DNA from: Mycolicibacterium mengxianglii
GTDB taxonomy: Bacteria > Actinomycetota > Actinomycetes > Mycobacteriales > Mycobacteriaceae
Direction of reading: 5' to 3'
Length of the DNA stretch: 64,000 nucleotides
NCBI RefSeq assembly: GCF_015710575.1
Contig: NZ_CP065373.1
Location: 1,240,001-1,304,000 of the forward strand
Both the position numbers and the translations under genes were made by a program. A model generated the notes under the pieces. It had not been told where the DNA came from. It made no database searches and worked only from the letters and a program-made list of their open reading frames with translations. Shown here piece by piece: positions 33,741 through 42,319 of the stretch; the first letter of the stretch is position 1, and each line of letters opens with the position of its first letter.

Positions 33741-34253
33741 TCAGATCTTCTTCATGTAGAACGGCATGCGGATCTGTGGCCACTGATTGCGCCCACAGGA
33801 GCCACTGGGGCCCACTGTCTGGTCCTCACCGGTGTATTCGTCGGAGGTCGTGTCCACGTACCCCTCCGGCCCCACCGGGTAGATCCGGTAGATCTGCATC
33901 CCTTCCACGGGGGAGCCGTCAGCACAGAACTTCCAGTTGGGCACAACACGTTTGATGTACCACACACCATTGGTGGTGTAGATGGGTGCGCTCCAGCCCT
34001 GGTCGCTGTTCACGGTGCCGGCGCAGTCCATCGGAGTCGAACAGACCGTGTTGATGGTCCAGGTGCTGCGCACGACGGGCTCGTCGTGGTAGCGCTCATT
34101 GACCTTGGCCCAATCGCCGTTGGAGGAGGTGGCGAAGGTGCCGTTGATGCCCCACTCGTCGTTGGCTCCTGCTGGGGGTGCGATACCGATTGTTGCGACC
34201 GCCGCGCCAGTGACAAGCGCGGCCACGGTTGCCGATTTCACCGAGGTTGACAC
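33741..34253 (-). CDS. secreted protein of unknown function (mycobacterial, mce-linked)
   Basis: 170 aa from GTG 34253, which follows GAGGAG at proper spacing. Signal peptide: VKSATVAALVTGAAVATIGI then PPAGA as cleavage region. The mature part has at least four Cys (VCSTPMDC, KFCADGS, SGSCG) likely paired as disulfides, and many aromatic residues. It resembles small exported mycobacterial proteins found after mce operons, but I cannot name the family. Convergent with mceF. The upstream region holds ATTCTC/GAGAAT arms at 34271-34300. Confidence 0.75.
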   Translation of the reverse strand: MSTSVKSATVAALVTGAAVATIGIAPPAGANDEWGINGTFATSSNGDWAKVNERYHDEPVVRSTWTINTVCSTPMDCAGTVNSDQGWSAPIYTTNGVWYIKRVVPNWKFCADGSPVEGMQIYRIYPVGPEGYVDTTSDEYTGEDQTVGPSGSCGRNQWPQIRMPFYMKKI

Positions 34254-34345
34254 AAGCACTCCTCTATCAGCGATAGTGCGATTCTCAAAGAGGGAGAATA
34301 ACACTCACGCATGGAGTCGGGCGCGCTTCCGGCAAGGCCGGACGG

Positions 34346-35095
34346 CTACAGGAAATCGACCTGGGACAACTTGAGGGCACCGCTGTCGCGGGCCAGCGTG
34401 ACGGCCACCCGGAACTGTTGCGGATCCTGCCGGTTGTCCTTGGAGTTGGTCGCCTGCGACTGCGCCGCCACCAGCACCACTGCTGCGTCATTGCTCATCG
34501 ATTCGACGGCCACGCCCTTGATCGTCACTTCGGTGATGACCTTGGAGTCCTCGAGTGCCTTGATGAGGAACTCGGACTCGGACTCGAAGTCGCTCTTGAA
34601 CTTGCCGGTCGCGCTGTCGAGCACGCGCTGAACGTCGCCTTCGGCGTTGGTGAAGTCCAGCGACATGATGTTGACGACGCCTTGGCGGGCGACTGCGGCG
34701 GCCTCAGCCTCCTGCTGCCGAAGTTGTTCGGCGGAATGGTCTTTCCACGCCATGGCGCCGCTGGCTCCCAGTAGCGCGCACAGCAGGACAACGGCGGCGG
34801 CCACACCGATGCGTCGGGCCCTGCGCCGAGGGAGGGGCGAGGGGGCGGGCGCGGTGACGGGCTGGTCATCGGTGGGGGTGAGATCGGTGTCTGACGCTTC
34901 AGCGGCCCCACTGTCCTCGGTCTCGGCCTGCCGGCGCAGCCGTTCGGCCCGGGCCCGGGCGGCCTTGGCGCGGGCGTCAGCCAGTGCGGCTTCCGCTTCG
35001 GCCTCGGCCTCTTCGGCCGACGTCAGCGCGTCCTGACTGTCGTCAAGGTCGTCGGTGTTGTCCCCATCGCTGTCGAGGGGAGGCTGAGTCGCCAT
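34346..35095 (-). CDS. Mce-associated membrane protein (Mas-like)
   Basis: 249 aa from ATG 35095 behind GAGGAGGTCGCC. The first 110 residues are cytoplasmic, acidic then Ala/Arg coiled-coil-like (EEAEAEAEAALADARAKAA). A single membrane helix follows (IGVAAAVVLLCALLGASGAMA). The C-terminal 130 residues form the extracytoplasmic NTF2-like domain of Mas proteins, with VNIMSLDFTNAEGDVQRVLD. Mas proteins stabilise Mce complexes. Unusually it is on the strand opposite to the mce operon. Confidence 0.85.
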   Translation of the reverse strand: MATQPPLDSDGDNTDDLDDSQDALTSAEEAEAEAEAALADARAKAARARAERLRRQAETEDSGAAEASDTDLTPTDDQPVTAPAPSPLPRRRARRIGVAAAVVLLCALLGASGAMAWKDHSAEQLRQQEAEAAAVARQGVVNIMSLDFTNAEGDVQRVLDSATGKFKSDFESESEFLIKALEDSKVITEVTIKGVAVESMSNDAAVVLVAAQSQATNSKDNRQDPQQFRVAVTLARDSGALKLSQVDFL

Positions 35096-35253
35096 GGCGA
35101 CCTCCTCGGTTGCGCCGTGTGGTGTCGAACGGGAATCGCCGAGAAGGGCGTTTCCGATACCGCTGGAGCCTACAGGGCGACGAATTCGCCTCAGCGCACA
35201 GTAATCTTCTCCGAAATAGAGAGTTTGGTTTCCGACTGTGCGAAAGTTGTGAG

Positions 35254-35655
35254 GTGCGTGTGGCCCTGCGTGTGACCGGACTGGCAGCTGCTCCAATGAT
35301 GGCGGCAGCGATGTTGACGGGGATGGCAGCGGAGCCGATGGCCGCTGCCGCGCCCCAGACGTGTAACGACGCCTGGTGCGTACCCGGCATCACCCCGAAT
35401 GTGGTTCTGGGATCGTACTGTTCGAACACCACTTACTTCGCCTTCGGGACGACGTCCTGGGGACGGTTGGTGTTCTGTGGGTCGCCGCGCCGATACGAGC
35501 CGAGGTGGTTCCGGTCGCCGCCGATGATGGGGATCAAGGAAGAGAACTCCCCATGCGACGGCTACATCGATGACGTGGCGCAGGCTCCCGACGGGCTGAT
35601 CCTGAGCTGTGTGCCGATGGACGGTGCCAGCCTCTGGCGCCGTGGCGACGCCTAG
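35254..35655 (+). CDS. secreted cysteine-containing protein of unknown function
   Basis: 133 aa from GTG 35254 (GTG 35260 or 35272 also possible). Hydrophobic Ala/Met-rich signal sequence up to about residue 35 (cleavage near MAAAAPQ). The mature chain has six Cys (TCNDAWC, SYC, FCGS, SPCDG, LSC), spaced for three disulfides. I do not recognise the family. Ends 3 nt from the converging gene at 35659, another exported protein. Confidence 0.65.
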   Translation: MRVALRVTGLAAAPMMAAAMLTGMAAEPMAAAAPQTCNDAWCVPGITPNVVLGSYCSNTTYFAFGTTSWGRLVFCGSPRRYEPRWFRSPPMMGIKEENSPCDGYIDDVAQAPDGLILSCVPMDGASLWRRGDA

Positions 35656-35658
35656 TAA

Positions 35659-36090
35659 CTACCAGTTCCGGATCGAGCACAGCGCCCCGCTGGGTCCGCT
35701 GTCGGTCTTGACGACCACGCCGTCCACCTCGAGGGTGCAGTTGAATCCGGGTGTGGGGAAACCGACGGACTCGCCGCTTTGCACGACCACCATCGCCCAC
35801 AGGGCGGGGTCGGCCAGCATCGCGTCGAACACCCACGGCTGGTCCGGGCCGACGTCCACCCTGGCCCGAGGGCTGAACACGTACGGGTCGTGGCTGTAAT
35901 CGGCGAAGACTGCCGGTTCACGCTCGCGGTAGTAGATGTCGGCGAAGAACGGCTCGTTCGCGGTCACGGTGTAGCGAACGTGATGCAGGGGCGGGCCTTC
36001 GGCGTTTGCGGCACCGGCGTACGACAGCCCGGTTGAGGCAAGGAGCGCCACACCCGAGGTGGCCAGGAGAGCACGCGTCGGAAACATCAT
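35659..36090 (-). CDS. secreted MmpS-like/beta-sandwich protein
   Basis: 143 aa, ATG 36090 (or 36087). Signal peptide ATSGVALLASTGLSYAGAANA with cleavage near residue 30. The mature domain has a Y-T-V-T start, central PWVFDAML, FNCTLEVDGVVV and a final Cys, a pattern recalling the extracytoplasmic domain of MmpS proteins, without their membrane helix. The two Cys probably form a disulfide. Similarity to MmpS is my inference. Divergent from the acyl-CoA synthetase. Confidence 0.7.
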   Translation of the reverse strand: MMFPTRALLATSGVALLASTGLSYAGAANAEGPPLHHVRYTVTANEPFFADIYYREREPAVFADYSHDPYVFSPRARVDVGPDQPWVFDAMLADPALWAMVVVQSGESVGFPTPGFNCTLEVDGVVVKTDSGPSGALCSIRNW

Positions 36091-36113
36091 TTCCGTATAT
36101 TAGAACGTGCCTT

Positions 36114-36133
36114 CCGTTCGCGGCCCGGAACGG
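36114..36133. promoter_or_regulatory. inverted repeat CCGTTC-N8-GAACGG
   Basis: Perfect 6-bp arms in the 108-bp divergent region between the MmpS-like gene (36090) and the acyl-CoA synthetase (36199). Candidate operator; the bound protein is unknown. Confidence 0.35.
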
Positions 36134-36198
36134 TCACACTAGCTGTGGGCGTGACCGAGCGGTCCGAGCCCACCTGGAGACGGAGGTGCCACCGGCCC

Positions 36199-37743
36199 AT
36201 GCGGATAATCCCTGACGAACTCGTCGAACGGTACGAGCGGGCGGGGTGGTGGACGTCGGATACCCTCGGCCACTTGGTCGCTCGCGGTTTGACCGCGACG
36301 CCTGAGGCGGAGTTTCGGGTGCACTCTGCGGTCCGTCCCTATCGGGGCACCTTCGCCGACGTCGAGCGGATCGGCCGACGCTTGGCGGCGGGGTTGCAGT
36401 CACGCGGAGTGCGGCCCGGTGAGGTCGTCGCCATGCAGTTGCCGAACTGGGTGGAAGCCGCCGCGACATTCTGGGCCTCGGCGATCATGGGCACCGTCGT
36501 GGTCCCGATCGTGCACTTCTACGGGCGTAAAGAACTCATCCACATTCTCGGCGATTGTCGGCCGAAGGTATTCATCACCGCAGAAAGCTTCGGCCGCATG
36601 CGATTCGAACCCGATATCGCTGCCGACGTCCCGATAGTCGGTGTAGTCGGCCACGACTTCGATCGGTTGCTGGCAGCCGACCCGCTGTCGGGCGTGGTTC
36701 CCGTTGACCCCGGACGCCCGGCGCTGATCGCCTACACTTCCGGAACCACCAGTGCGCCAAAGGGAGTCATCCACAGCCATCGAAGCCTGGTGCACGAGAC
36801 GCATCAACTGGTCGCCCAGAGCAGCCACGATCGCGGCAAACAACTGACCGCGACGCCGGTCGGGCACTTCATCGGCATGGTGGGCGCCTTCCTGATCCCG
36901 GTGATCGGCGGCAAGTCCATCAACCTGGCTGATGTCTGGGACCCGGGCCTGGCCCTGTCGTTGATGAAAAGCGACGGGCTGGCCGTCGGCGGCGGTCCAC
37001 CGTATTTCGTCACCAGCCTGCTCGACCACCCTGATTTCACCACCGAGCATCTGGCCGGCGTCCGGTCGGTGGGCCTCGGCGGGTCGACGGTCCCGGTTGC
37101 GGTCACCCGCCGCCTTGCCGGTCTCGGAATCAACGTCTACCGGTCCTACGGCAGTACTGAACACCCATCGATCACCGGATCGCGCTTCGACGCACCCGAG
37201 GACAAACGGCTCTACACCGACGGCGAGCCCCTGGCCGGGGTTGAGCTGCGGTTGGCCGAGGACGGTGAGATCCTGTCCCGGGGTCCCGACCTCTGCCTGG
37301 GTTACACCGACGAAGCGCTGACAGCCAAGGCATTCGACGAGGACGGTTGGTACCACACCGGTGATGTGGGAGTGCTCGACGACGACGGATATCTGACCAT
37401 CACCGACCGCAAGTCGGACGTGATCATCCGCGGCGGCGAGAACATCAGCGCCGTGGAAGTCGAGGAGGCACTGCTGTCGATGTCCGGCGTGGCCGAGGTG
37501 GTGGTGGTGGCGGCCCCCGACGCCAGGCTCGGCGAGCATGCCGCGGCGGTGTTACGGATGCTGCCCGGCCACGACCTCCCGAATCTGGACGTGGTGCGTG
37601 GCCATTTCGAGTCGTTGGGGATGGCGCGGCAGAAGTGGCCGGAGGAACTTGTGCGGGTGGACGACTTTCCCCGCACCGCCAGCGGCAAGGTGCAGAAGTT
37701 CAAGGTGCGCCGCGAGCTGCGCGACCGGGTGGCCGCCGGTTAG
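36199..37743 (+). CDS. AMP-dependent acyl-CoA synthetase/ligase (FadD-type)
   Basis: 514 aa from ATG 36199 (CGGAGG upstream); the 18 residues added by a start at 36145 are Arg-rich and not conserved in type. Adenylating enzyme: P-loop YTSGTTSAPKGVIHSH near residue 180, RSYGSTEHPS (A5 motif), YHTGDVGVLDDDGY, catalytic Lys in TASGKVQKFKV at the C-terminus. It activates a carboxylic acid to its CoA thioester. It appears monocistronic, flanked by a 211-bp spacer to the next gene. Confidence 0.92.
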   Translation: MRIIPDELVERYERAGWWTSDTLGHLVARGLTATPEAEFRVHSAVRPYRGTFADVERIGRRLAAGLQSRGVRPGEVVAMQLPNWVEAAATFWASAIMGTVVVPIVHFYGRKELIHILGDCRPKVFITAESFGRMRFEPDIAADVPIVGVVGHDFDRLLAADPLSGVVPVDPGRPALIAYTSGTTSAPKGVIHSHRSLVHETHQLVAQSSHDRGKQLTATPVGHFIGMVGAFLIPVIGGKSINLADVWDPGLALSLMKSDGLAVGGGPPYFVTSLLDHPDFTTEHLAGVRSVGLGGSTVPVAVTRRLAGLGINVYRSYGSTEHPSITGSRFDAPEDKRLYTDGEPLAGVELRLAEDGEILSRGPDLCLGYTDEALTAKAFDEDGWYHTGDVGVLDDDGYLTITDRKSDVIIRGGENISAVEVEEALLSMSGVAEVVVVAAPDARLGEHAAAVLRMLPGHDLPNLDVVRGHFESLGMARQKWPEELVRVDDFPRTASGKVQKFKVRRELRDRVAAG

Positions 37744-37954
37744 ATCGGGGCCGGTTGGTTCTAGGGCAGCGCCTCGCGTGGTCATTGCCAGTGCTTACAA
37801 ATGTCCATCGTAATGTAATGGCAGTTTGTTAGAGTCCGGCATTTACCCTCAACGCCAGCGGCATTGGGCCTCACCGCGCCCGGACCGGCGGCGTTGAACA
37901 TCGACGAACGCTTCGCGGACGGACCTGTCCTGCGGCGCGACCGACAGGAGACCC

Positions 37955-38947
37955 ATGACGCGCAGCAAGAAACTCGTGATCGGTGCCAGCGGTTTCCTCG
38001 GCTCACACGTCACCCGACAACTGGTAGCCGAGGGCCGGGACGTCCGGGTGATGGTGCGCAGGACAAGCGCCACCCGCGGTATCGACGACCTCGACGTCGA
38101 GCGTTGTCACGGTGACATCTTCGACGACGACGCGCTGCGGGAAGCGATGACAGGGTGCGATGTCGTGTACTACTGCGTCGTCGACGCCCGGATGTATCTG
38201 CGGGATCCCGCACCGTTGTTCCGCACGAATGTCGAAGGCCTGCGCCACGTGCTCGACGCCGCAGTCGCCACCGAGGTGCCGCGCTTCGTGTTCACCAGCA
38301 CCATCGCCACGCTGGCCATCAGCGAGACCCGACTGGTCACCGAGGACGACCCGCACAACTGGACCGGTGGTGGCCCTTATGTCGAATCTCGGGTCGCCGC
38401 GGAAAACCTCGTGCTGCGGTACGCCCGCGAGAAAGGCTTACCCGCTGTCGCGCTGTGCATTTCGACGACCTACGGCCCGCGCGATTGGGCGCCCACACCG
38501 CACGGCGGTGCGCTGGCGGAGGTCGCGGCCGGGAAGATGCCGGTGAATCTGCCCTTCCCGTTGGAGATCGTCGGGATCGAGGATGCCGCCAGGGCGATGC
38601 TGTTGGCCGCCGAGAACGGTCGACCAGGTGAGCGCTACATCATCTCCGACAGGTACATGAGCAGCCGCGAGGTCAATCTGATCGCTGCGCGGGCAGCCGG
38701 TGTCAAGCCACCGCGGATCGAGATTCCGGGATCGGTGGTGTACGCCGGCGCCCGGCTCGCCGATGTGGCGGCGAAGGTGTTGAACCGTGATCTCATGTAT
38801 TGCACCGTGGGAATGCGGATCGCCGACCTGATGTCGCCGCTGGATCACACCAAGGCCGAACGGGAACTCGGCTGGAAACCCGAGCCGGTCGAGGAGTCCA
38901 TCGCCAAGGCTGCCCGCTTCTTCGTCCGCGACTGGACGCCGGCCTAG
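37955..38947 (+). CDS. NAD(P)-dependent epimerase/dehydratase (extended SDR, 3beta-HSD-like)
   Basis: 330 aa, ATG 37955 behind GACAGGAG. Extended SDR: GASGFLGSHV at 11-20, VFTSTIAT with the catalytic Ser/Thr, and YVESR where the family has Y-x3-K; the catalytic Lys is replaced by Arg. This substitution may lower or change activity but is seen in intact-looking sequence. Resembles the 3beta-hydroxysteroid dehydrogenase/dihydroflavonol reductase group, so a sterol or similar alcohol is a possible substrate. The upstream 211 bp holds no gene. Confidence 0.88.
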   Translation: MTRSKKLVIGASGFLGSHVTRQLVAEGRDVRVMVRRTSATRGIDDLDVERCHGDIFDDDALREAMTGCDVVYYCVVDARMYLRDPAPLFRTNVEGLRHVLDAAVATEVPRFVFTSTIATLAISETRLVTEDDPHNWTGGGPYVESRVAAENLVLRYAREKGLPAVALCISTTYGPRDWAPTPHGGALAEVAAGKMPVNLPFPLEIVGIEDAARAMLLAAENGRPGERYIISDRYMSSREVNLIAARAAGVKPPRIEIPGSVVYAGARLADVAAKVLNRDLMYCTVGMRIADLMSPLDHTKAERELGWKPEPVEESIAKAARFFVRDWTPA

Positions 38948-38968
38948 AACCGACATCGCGGCGACAGG

Positions 38969-40597
38969 CTAGGAGACCGACTTCCCGGTGGCCGCGTGAT
39001 GGCCGGCGCGGAAACCGAAGACCATCGCCGGTCCGATAGTCCCGCCGGCGCCGCCGTAGGCCCGGCCCGTCACCCCGGCCATCGCATTGCCTGCGGCGTA
39101 GAGCCCCGGGATGGGCAAACCGGAGACATGCAGGACGCGGCCGTCGCGATCGGTGCGCGGCCCGCCCTTGGTGCCCATCGCCCCCACGGTGACCGGGACC
39201 GCGTAATACGGGGCGGTGTCCAACGGGCCCAGAGTCTTGCCTGCGGTCGTGGCGGCCTGATCGTCGCCCCAGTAGCCGTCGTATGCGCTTGCGCCACGGC
39301 CGAAGTCGGGATCCGATCCCTCCGCGACATTCGAGTTCCAGGCGGTGATGGTCGCCTCCAGGCCCGCGGCGTCGATGCCGGTCTTCTCACCGAGCTCGCG
39401 CAGATCAGCCGATCTGCAGAACCAGTCGGGCACGTCGTCGCCGGGTTCGATGCCGAGGAAACCGTACTTCTTGAGGTGCAGGTCGTCGAAGACGATCCAC
39501 CCCGGGTCGTTGATGTAGCCCCCGCGCGGATCGAGGTAGTGGAACGCGCCCGCCATGGAGTTGTAGTCGCAGGCTTCGTTGACGAACCGCTTGCCTGCAC
39601 GATTGACGATGATGCTGCGTGGGCGGGTGCGTTCGAGGCGCACACTGCGACTGCGCTGTTTGCCTTCGTGGGTGTCGCCGGGAATGGCCACCACCGGCAC
39701 CCACCACGCCTCACCCATGTTCGCCAGATCCGCGCCGTGCGCCATCGCCATCCGGAGCGCGTCGCCGGTGTTGTACGGCGGGGACACCGGGCCGTGCATC
39801 GGTCCGCGCAGAAAGGCATCAACCAGGGCTGGATCCCATTCGAAGCCACCGTTGGCCAGCACGACACCGCGGCGTGCCTGCACCAATGTGGTGGTGTCGC
39901 CGCGGGTTACGCGCACCCCGGTGATGGCACCGTCCTGGGCGATCAGCTCGGTGGCCCGGGAATCCGTCTGCGGCGTGATCCCGAAGTCGAGTAGTCCCTT
40001 CAGTAGTCCGGCGATCAGTGCGGCGCCCGCCACCACTGTGTTCTGCCCGTCGTCCGGGCTCGGGTCGATGTCAGCGTGCAGTCGGGCACGGGTCTCGGCG
40101 TCGAGTCCGACATTGCTGAAGTCGGCGGGGAACGAGGTGATCCGGTCGCGCCACTCGCCGAGCCGGTTCAGGTCGTAGGGGACCGGGCCCAGGGAACGTC
40201 CGCCGCCGGGACGCCCGCCGGGCAGTTCGGGCTTGTAGTCGGGGAATCCGGTGGCGATCTCCAGACGCAGATCGCTGTGGCCCTCCACGAAGTCGATCAT
40301 TGCCGGGCCGGTCCGCACGAACGTCTCGACCAGAGCCTCGTCCATGGCGCCGAAACTCTGCGCCCGCAGATAGGCCATGGCGTCCTCGACGGTCAAACCG
40401 GGTGACCGGTGGTGCGCAGGCACCCAGGCGATGCCGCCCGAGACGGCAGTGGTGCCGCCGACGGTGGCCGCCTTTTCGTAGACCCGGACGTCGGCCCCGG
40501 ACGCGCCCGCGCACAGCGCCGCGGTGAGGCCCGCGCCGCCGGTGCCCAGCACGATGACATCGGTCGCGTCGTCCCAGTCGATCACAGGGGAGGTCAC
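38969..40597 (-). CDS. FAD-binding 3-ketosteroid-delta1-dehydrogenase-like (KstD-family) protein, copy 1
   Basis: 542 aa from GTG 40597, which stands 8-9 nt after GGAAAGGA; the ATG at 40606 abuts that site and is less likely. FAD motif VIVLGTGGAGLTAAL then EKAATVGGTTAVSGG near residue 35; C-terminal AYGGAGGTIGPAMVFG contains the conserved Tyr-Gly loop of KstD. The family removes two hydrogens next to a ring ketone. Third-party partners: IclR regulator 40 nt upstream and a second KstD-like protein at 44870. Substrate may be a steroid or a smaller cyclic ketone. Confidence 0.88.
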   Translation of the reverse strand: MTSPVIDWDDATDVIVLGTGGAGLTAALCAGASGADVRVYEKAATVGGTTAVSGGIAWVPAHHRSPGLTVEDAMAYLRAQSFGAMDEALVETFVRTGPAMIDFVEGHSDLRLEIATGFPDYKPELPGGRPGGGRSLGPVPYDLNRLGEWRDRITSFPADFSNVGLDAETRARLHADIDPSPDDGQNTVVAGAALIAGLLKGLLDFGITPQTDSRATELIAQDGAITGVRVTRGDTTTLVQARRGVVLANGGFEWDPALVDAFLRGPMHGPVSPPYNTGDALRMAMAHGADLANMGEAWWVPVVAIPGDTHEGKQRSRSVRLERTRPRSIIVNRAGKRFVNEACDYNSMAGAFHYLDPRGGYINDPGWIVFDDLHLKKYGFLGIEPGDDVPDWFCRSADLRELGEKTGIDAAGLEATITAWNSNVAEGSDPDFGRGASAYDGYWGDDQAATTAGKTLGPLDTAPYYAVPVTVGAMGTKGGPRTDRDGRVLHVSGLPIPGLYAAGNAMAGVTGRAYGGAGGTIGPAMVFGFRAGHHAATGKSVS

Positions 40598-40637
40598 AGT
40601 TGGCATCCTTTCCGTTGCAGCGCAGCGAAATCCGGTG

Positions 40638-41351
40638 TCAAGCCAGAATCTCGGACAAGGTGGCGGCGGCGTTGACCACCGCTTCCCTGCCACGCTTGAC
40701 CACGTCCTCGCGGTGGGAGATGAGGTTGATGCAGGTCGGTGGTGACGGGGGGAGTCGGTGCACCGGCACTGCGAGGCCGAAGGTATTGGGCTCGATCTCG
40801 CCGTGGGTGAGGACCCACCCCTGCTCCCTGGTCAGGGTCACCAGGTCACGCTCGCCCGGCCGCGGCGGCATGCTCGCCAAGAGTGCGACTCCGGCGGCGC
40901 CGCGGTCGAGGGGATGTCGGCTGCCCTCGTGGAAGGACAGTTGGTAGGCCACCTGGGTGGGGACGATGACAGCGATGGCGACCTGCTGATCACCTTCGGC
41001 CACCAACAGCGAGACGGTGGTGCTGAGCTCGTCGGCAAGGGTGCGCAGATGCGGTAGGCACAACTGGCGCAGGCCGTTGTCGAACGAGGCACCGAGCACC
41101 GCCAGGCCCGACGCCGAGCGGTACCGGCCATCTTCGGCTTTGGCGATGAAGCGGAACTGCGCCAGCGTGGACAGCAGCCGGTAGGCGATCGTGCGATGGA
41201 CGCCGACATGATCGGCGACCTGTTGGACGGTGAGGCCGCCCGGGGCGGCGGCGACGGCCTGTAGCGCGGTCAGTCCACGAGCCAGCGTCTGCGAGCCGGG
41301 CATGCCGGGCACCCCGGGACTCCCGGTGGGGGCTCCCTTGACAGACGTCAT
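40638..41351 (-). CDS. IclR-family transcriptional regulator
   Basis: 237 aa, ATG 41351. N-terminal winged helix: LARGLTALQAV, LTVQQVADHVGVHRTIAYRLL; C-terminal effector domain with RGAAGVALLA and LAVPVHRL. IclR proteins often control aromatic-degradation operons such as mhp. It lies between the leftward KstD-like gene and the rightward hydrolase-mhpAB operon and so is well placed to control both. The 103-bp divergent region contains two palindromes (41356, 41378). Confidence 0.92.
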   Translation of the reverse strand: MTSVKGAPTGSPGVPGMPGSQTLARGLTALQAVAAAPGGLTVQQVADHVGVHRTIAYRLLSTLAQFRFIAKAEDGRYRSASGLAVLGASFDNGLRQLCLPHLRTLADELSTTVSLLVAEGDQQVAIAVIVPTQVAYQLSFHEGSRHPLDRGAAGVALLASMPPRPGERDLVTLTREQGWVLTHGEIEPNTFGLAVPVHRLPPSPPTCINLISHREDVVKRGREAVVNAAATLSEILA

Positions 41352-41355
41352 CCTG

Positions 41356-41368
41356 AGAGTGATGCTCT
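41356..41368. promoter_or_regulatory. palindrome AGAGT-N3-GCTCT
   Basis: Imperfect relative of the AGAAT-N3-ATTCT set, 5 bp ahead of the IclR start. Candidate operator shared with other operons of the window. Confidence 0.35.
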
Positions 41369-41377
41369 ATAGATAGT

Positions 41378-41391
41378 GCACATTGGTGTGC
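41378..41391. promoter_or_regulatory. perfect inverted repeat GCACA-N4-TGTGC, candidate IclR operator
   Basis: 14-bp palindrome in the middle of the IclR/hydrolase divergent region. Size and symmetry suit an IclR dimer site that would control both directions. Confidence 0.5.
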
Positions 41392-41454
41392 GATTTTAGC
41401 ACATCATGATCGCGTGAAAAGAGAATGACGTAATCACAGGCAGAGGGGCCTTTC

Positions 41455-42318
41455 GTGGGAGAGTTCGAGAGCATCTGGAGTGATCTGCAGGGTGCGTCGT
41501 TCTCCCAGGGCTACCTGGATGTCGCCGGAATCCGGACCCGTTATCTGCACGCGGGGGATCGTGACAAGCCGACACTGGTGCTCCTGCACGGATCAGGCGG
41601 ACACGCCGAGGCCTACGTCCGCAATCTCGAGGCACATGCCGAGCACTTCTCCACCTGGTCGATCGACATGCTCGGGCACGGTTACACCGACAAACCCGGT
41701 CACCCACTGGAGATCTCGCATTACGTCGACCATCTGCTCGCGGTGTTCGACACCATCGCCGCCGATCGGGTGTTCCTGTCGGGTGAGTCGCTGGGCGGTT
41801 GGGTGGCGTCCCGCGCCGCCGCCGATCATCCGGAGCGCATCGAGCGCCTGGTGCTCAACACCGCCGGCGGCTCGCAGGCCGATCCCGAGGTGATGAAGCG
41901 CATCATCACGCTGTCGATGGCGGCGGTGGAGGACCCGAGCTGGGAGACCGTGCAGGCCCGGATCAAATGGCTGATGGCCGACAAGTCAAAGGATTACGAC
42001 GACATCGTCGCCAGTCGCCAGCGCATCTACCGCCAGCCCGGGTTCGTCAATGCGATGCGCGACATCATGGCGCTGCAGGATCCTGAGATCCGGGCCCGCA
42101 ACATCATGGGCGCAGACGACTATGGCCGCATCACCGCGCCGACGCTGGTGGTGTGGACCAGCGACGACCCAACCGCCGATGTCAGCGAGGGACAGCGCAT
42201 CGCCGCGATGATCCCGGGGGCGCGGTTCGAGGTGATGGCCGGCTGCGGCCACTGGCCGCAGTACGAGGATCCCAAGACCTTCAACCGCCTGCACATCGAC
42301 TTCCTGCTGGGGCGGTGA
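41455..42318 (+). CDS. alpha/beta hydrolase, probable meta-cleavage (C-C bond) hydrolase, MhpC/HsaD-like
   Basis: 287 aa, GTG 41455 behind [19 protein letters not shown] oxyanion region, nucleophile elbow SGESLGGW (Ser about 103), acidic [10 protein letters not shown] and catalytic His in [10 protein letters not shown]. Matches hydrolases that cleave the C-C bond of extradiol ring-fission products. It heads the operon; the MhpA-like gene starts one base after its stop, followed by an extradiol dioxygenase, which supports this role. Confidence 0.9.
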   Translation: MGEFESIWSDLQGASFSQGYLDVAGIRTRYLHAGDRDKPTLVLLHGSGGHAEAYVRNLEAHAEHFSTWSIDMLGHGYTDKPGHPLEISHYVDHLLAVFDTIAADRVFLSGESLGGWVASRAAADHPERIERLVLNTAGGSQADPEVMKRIITLSMAAVEDPSWETVQARIKWLMADKSKDYDDIVASRQRIYRQPGFVNAMRDIMALQDPEIRARNIMGADDYGRITAPTLVVWTSDDPTADVSEGQRIAAMIPGARFEVMAGCGHWPQYEDPKTFNRLHIDFLLGR

Positions 42319-42319
42319 C

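Noticed and set aside
37744..37954. Small gene in the spacer before the epimerase
   Set aside because: Short frames here lack codon bias and ribosome sites; only an imperfect CCAT...ATGG dyad near 37804 was seen.
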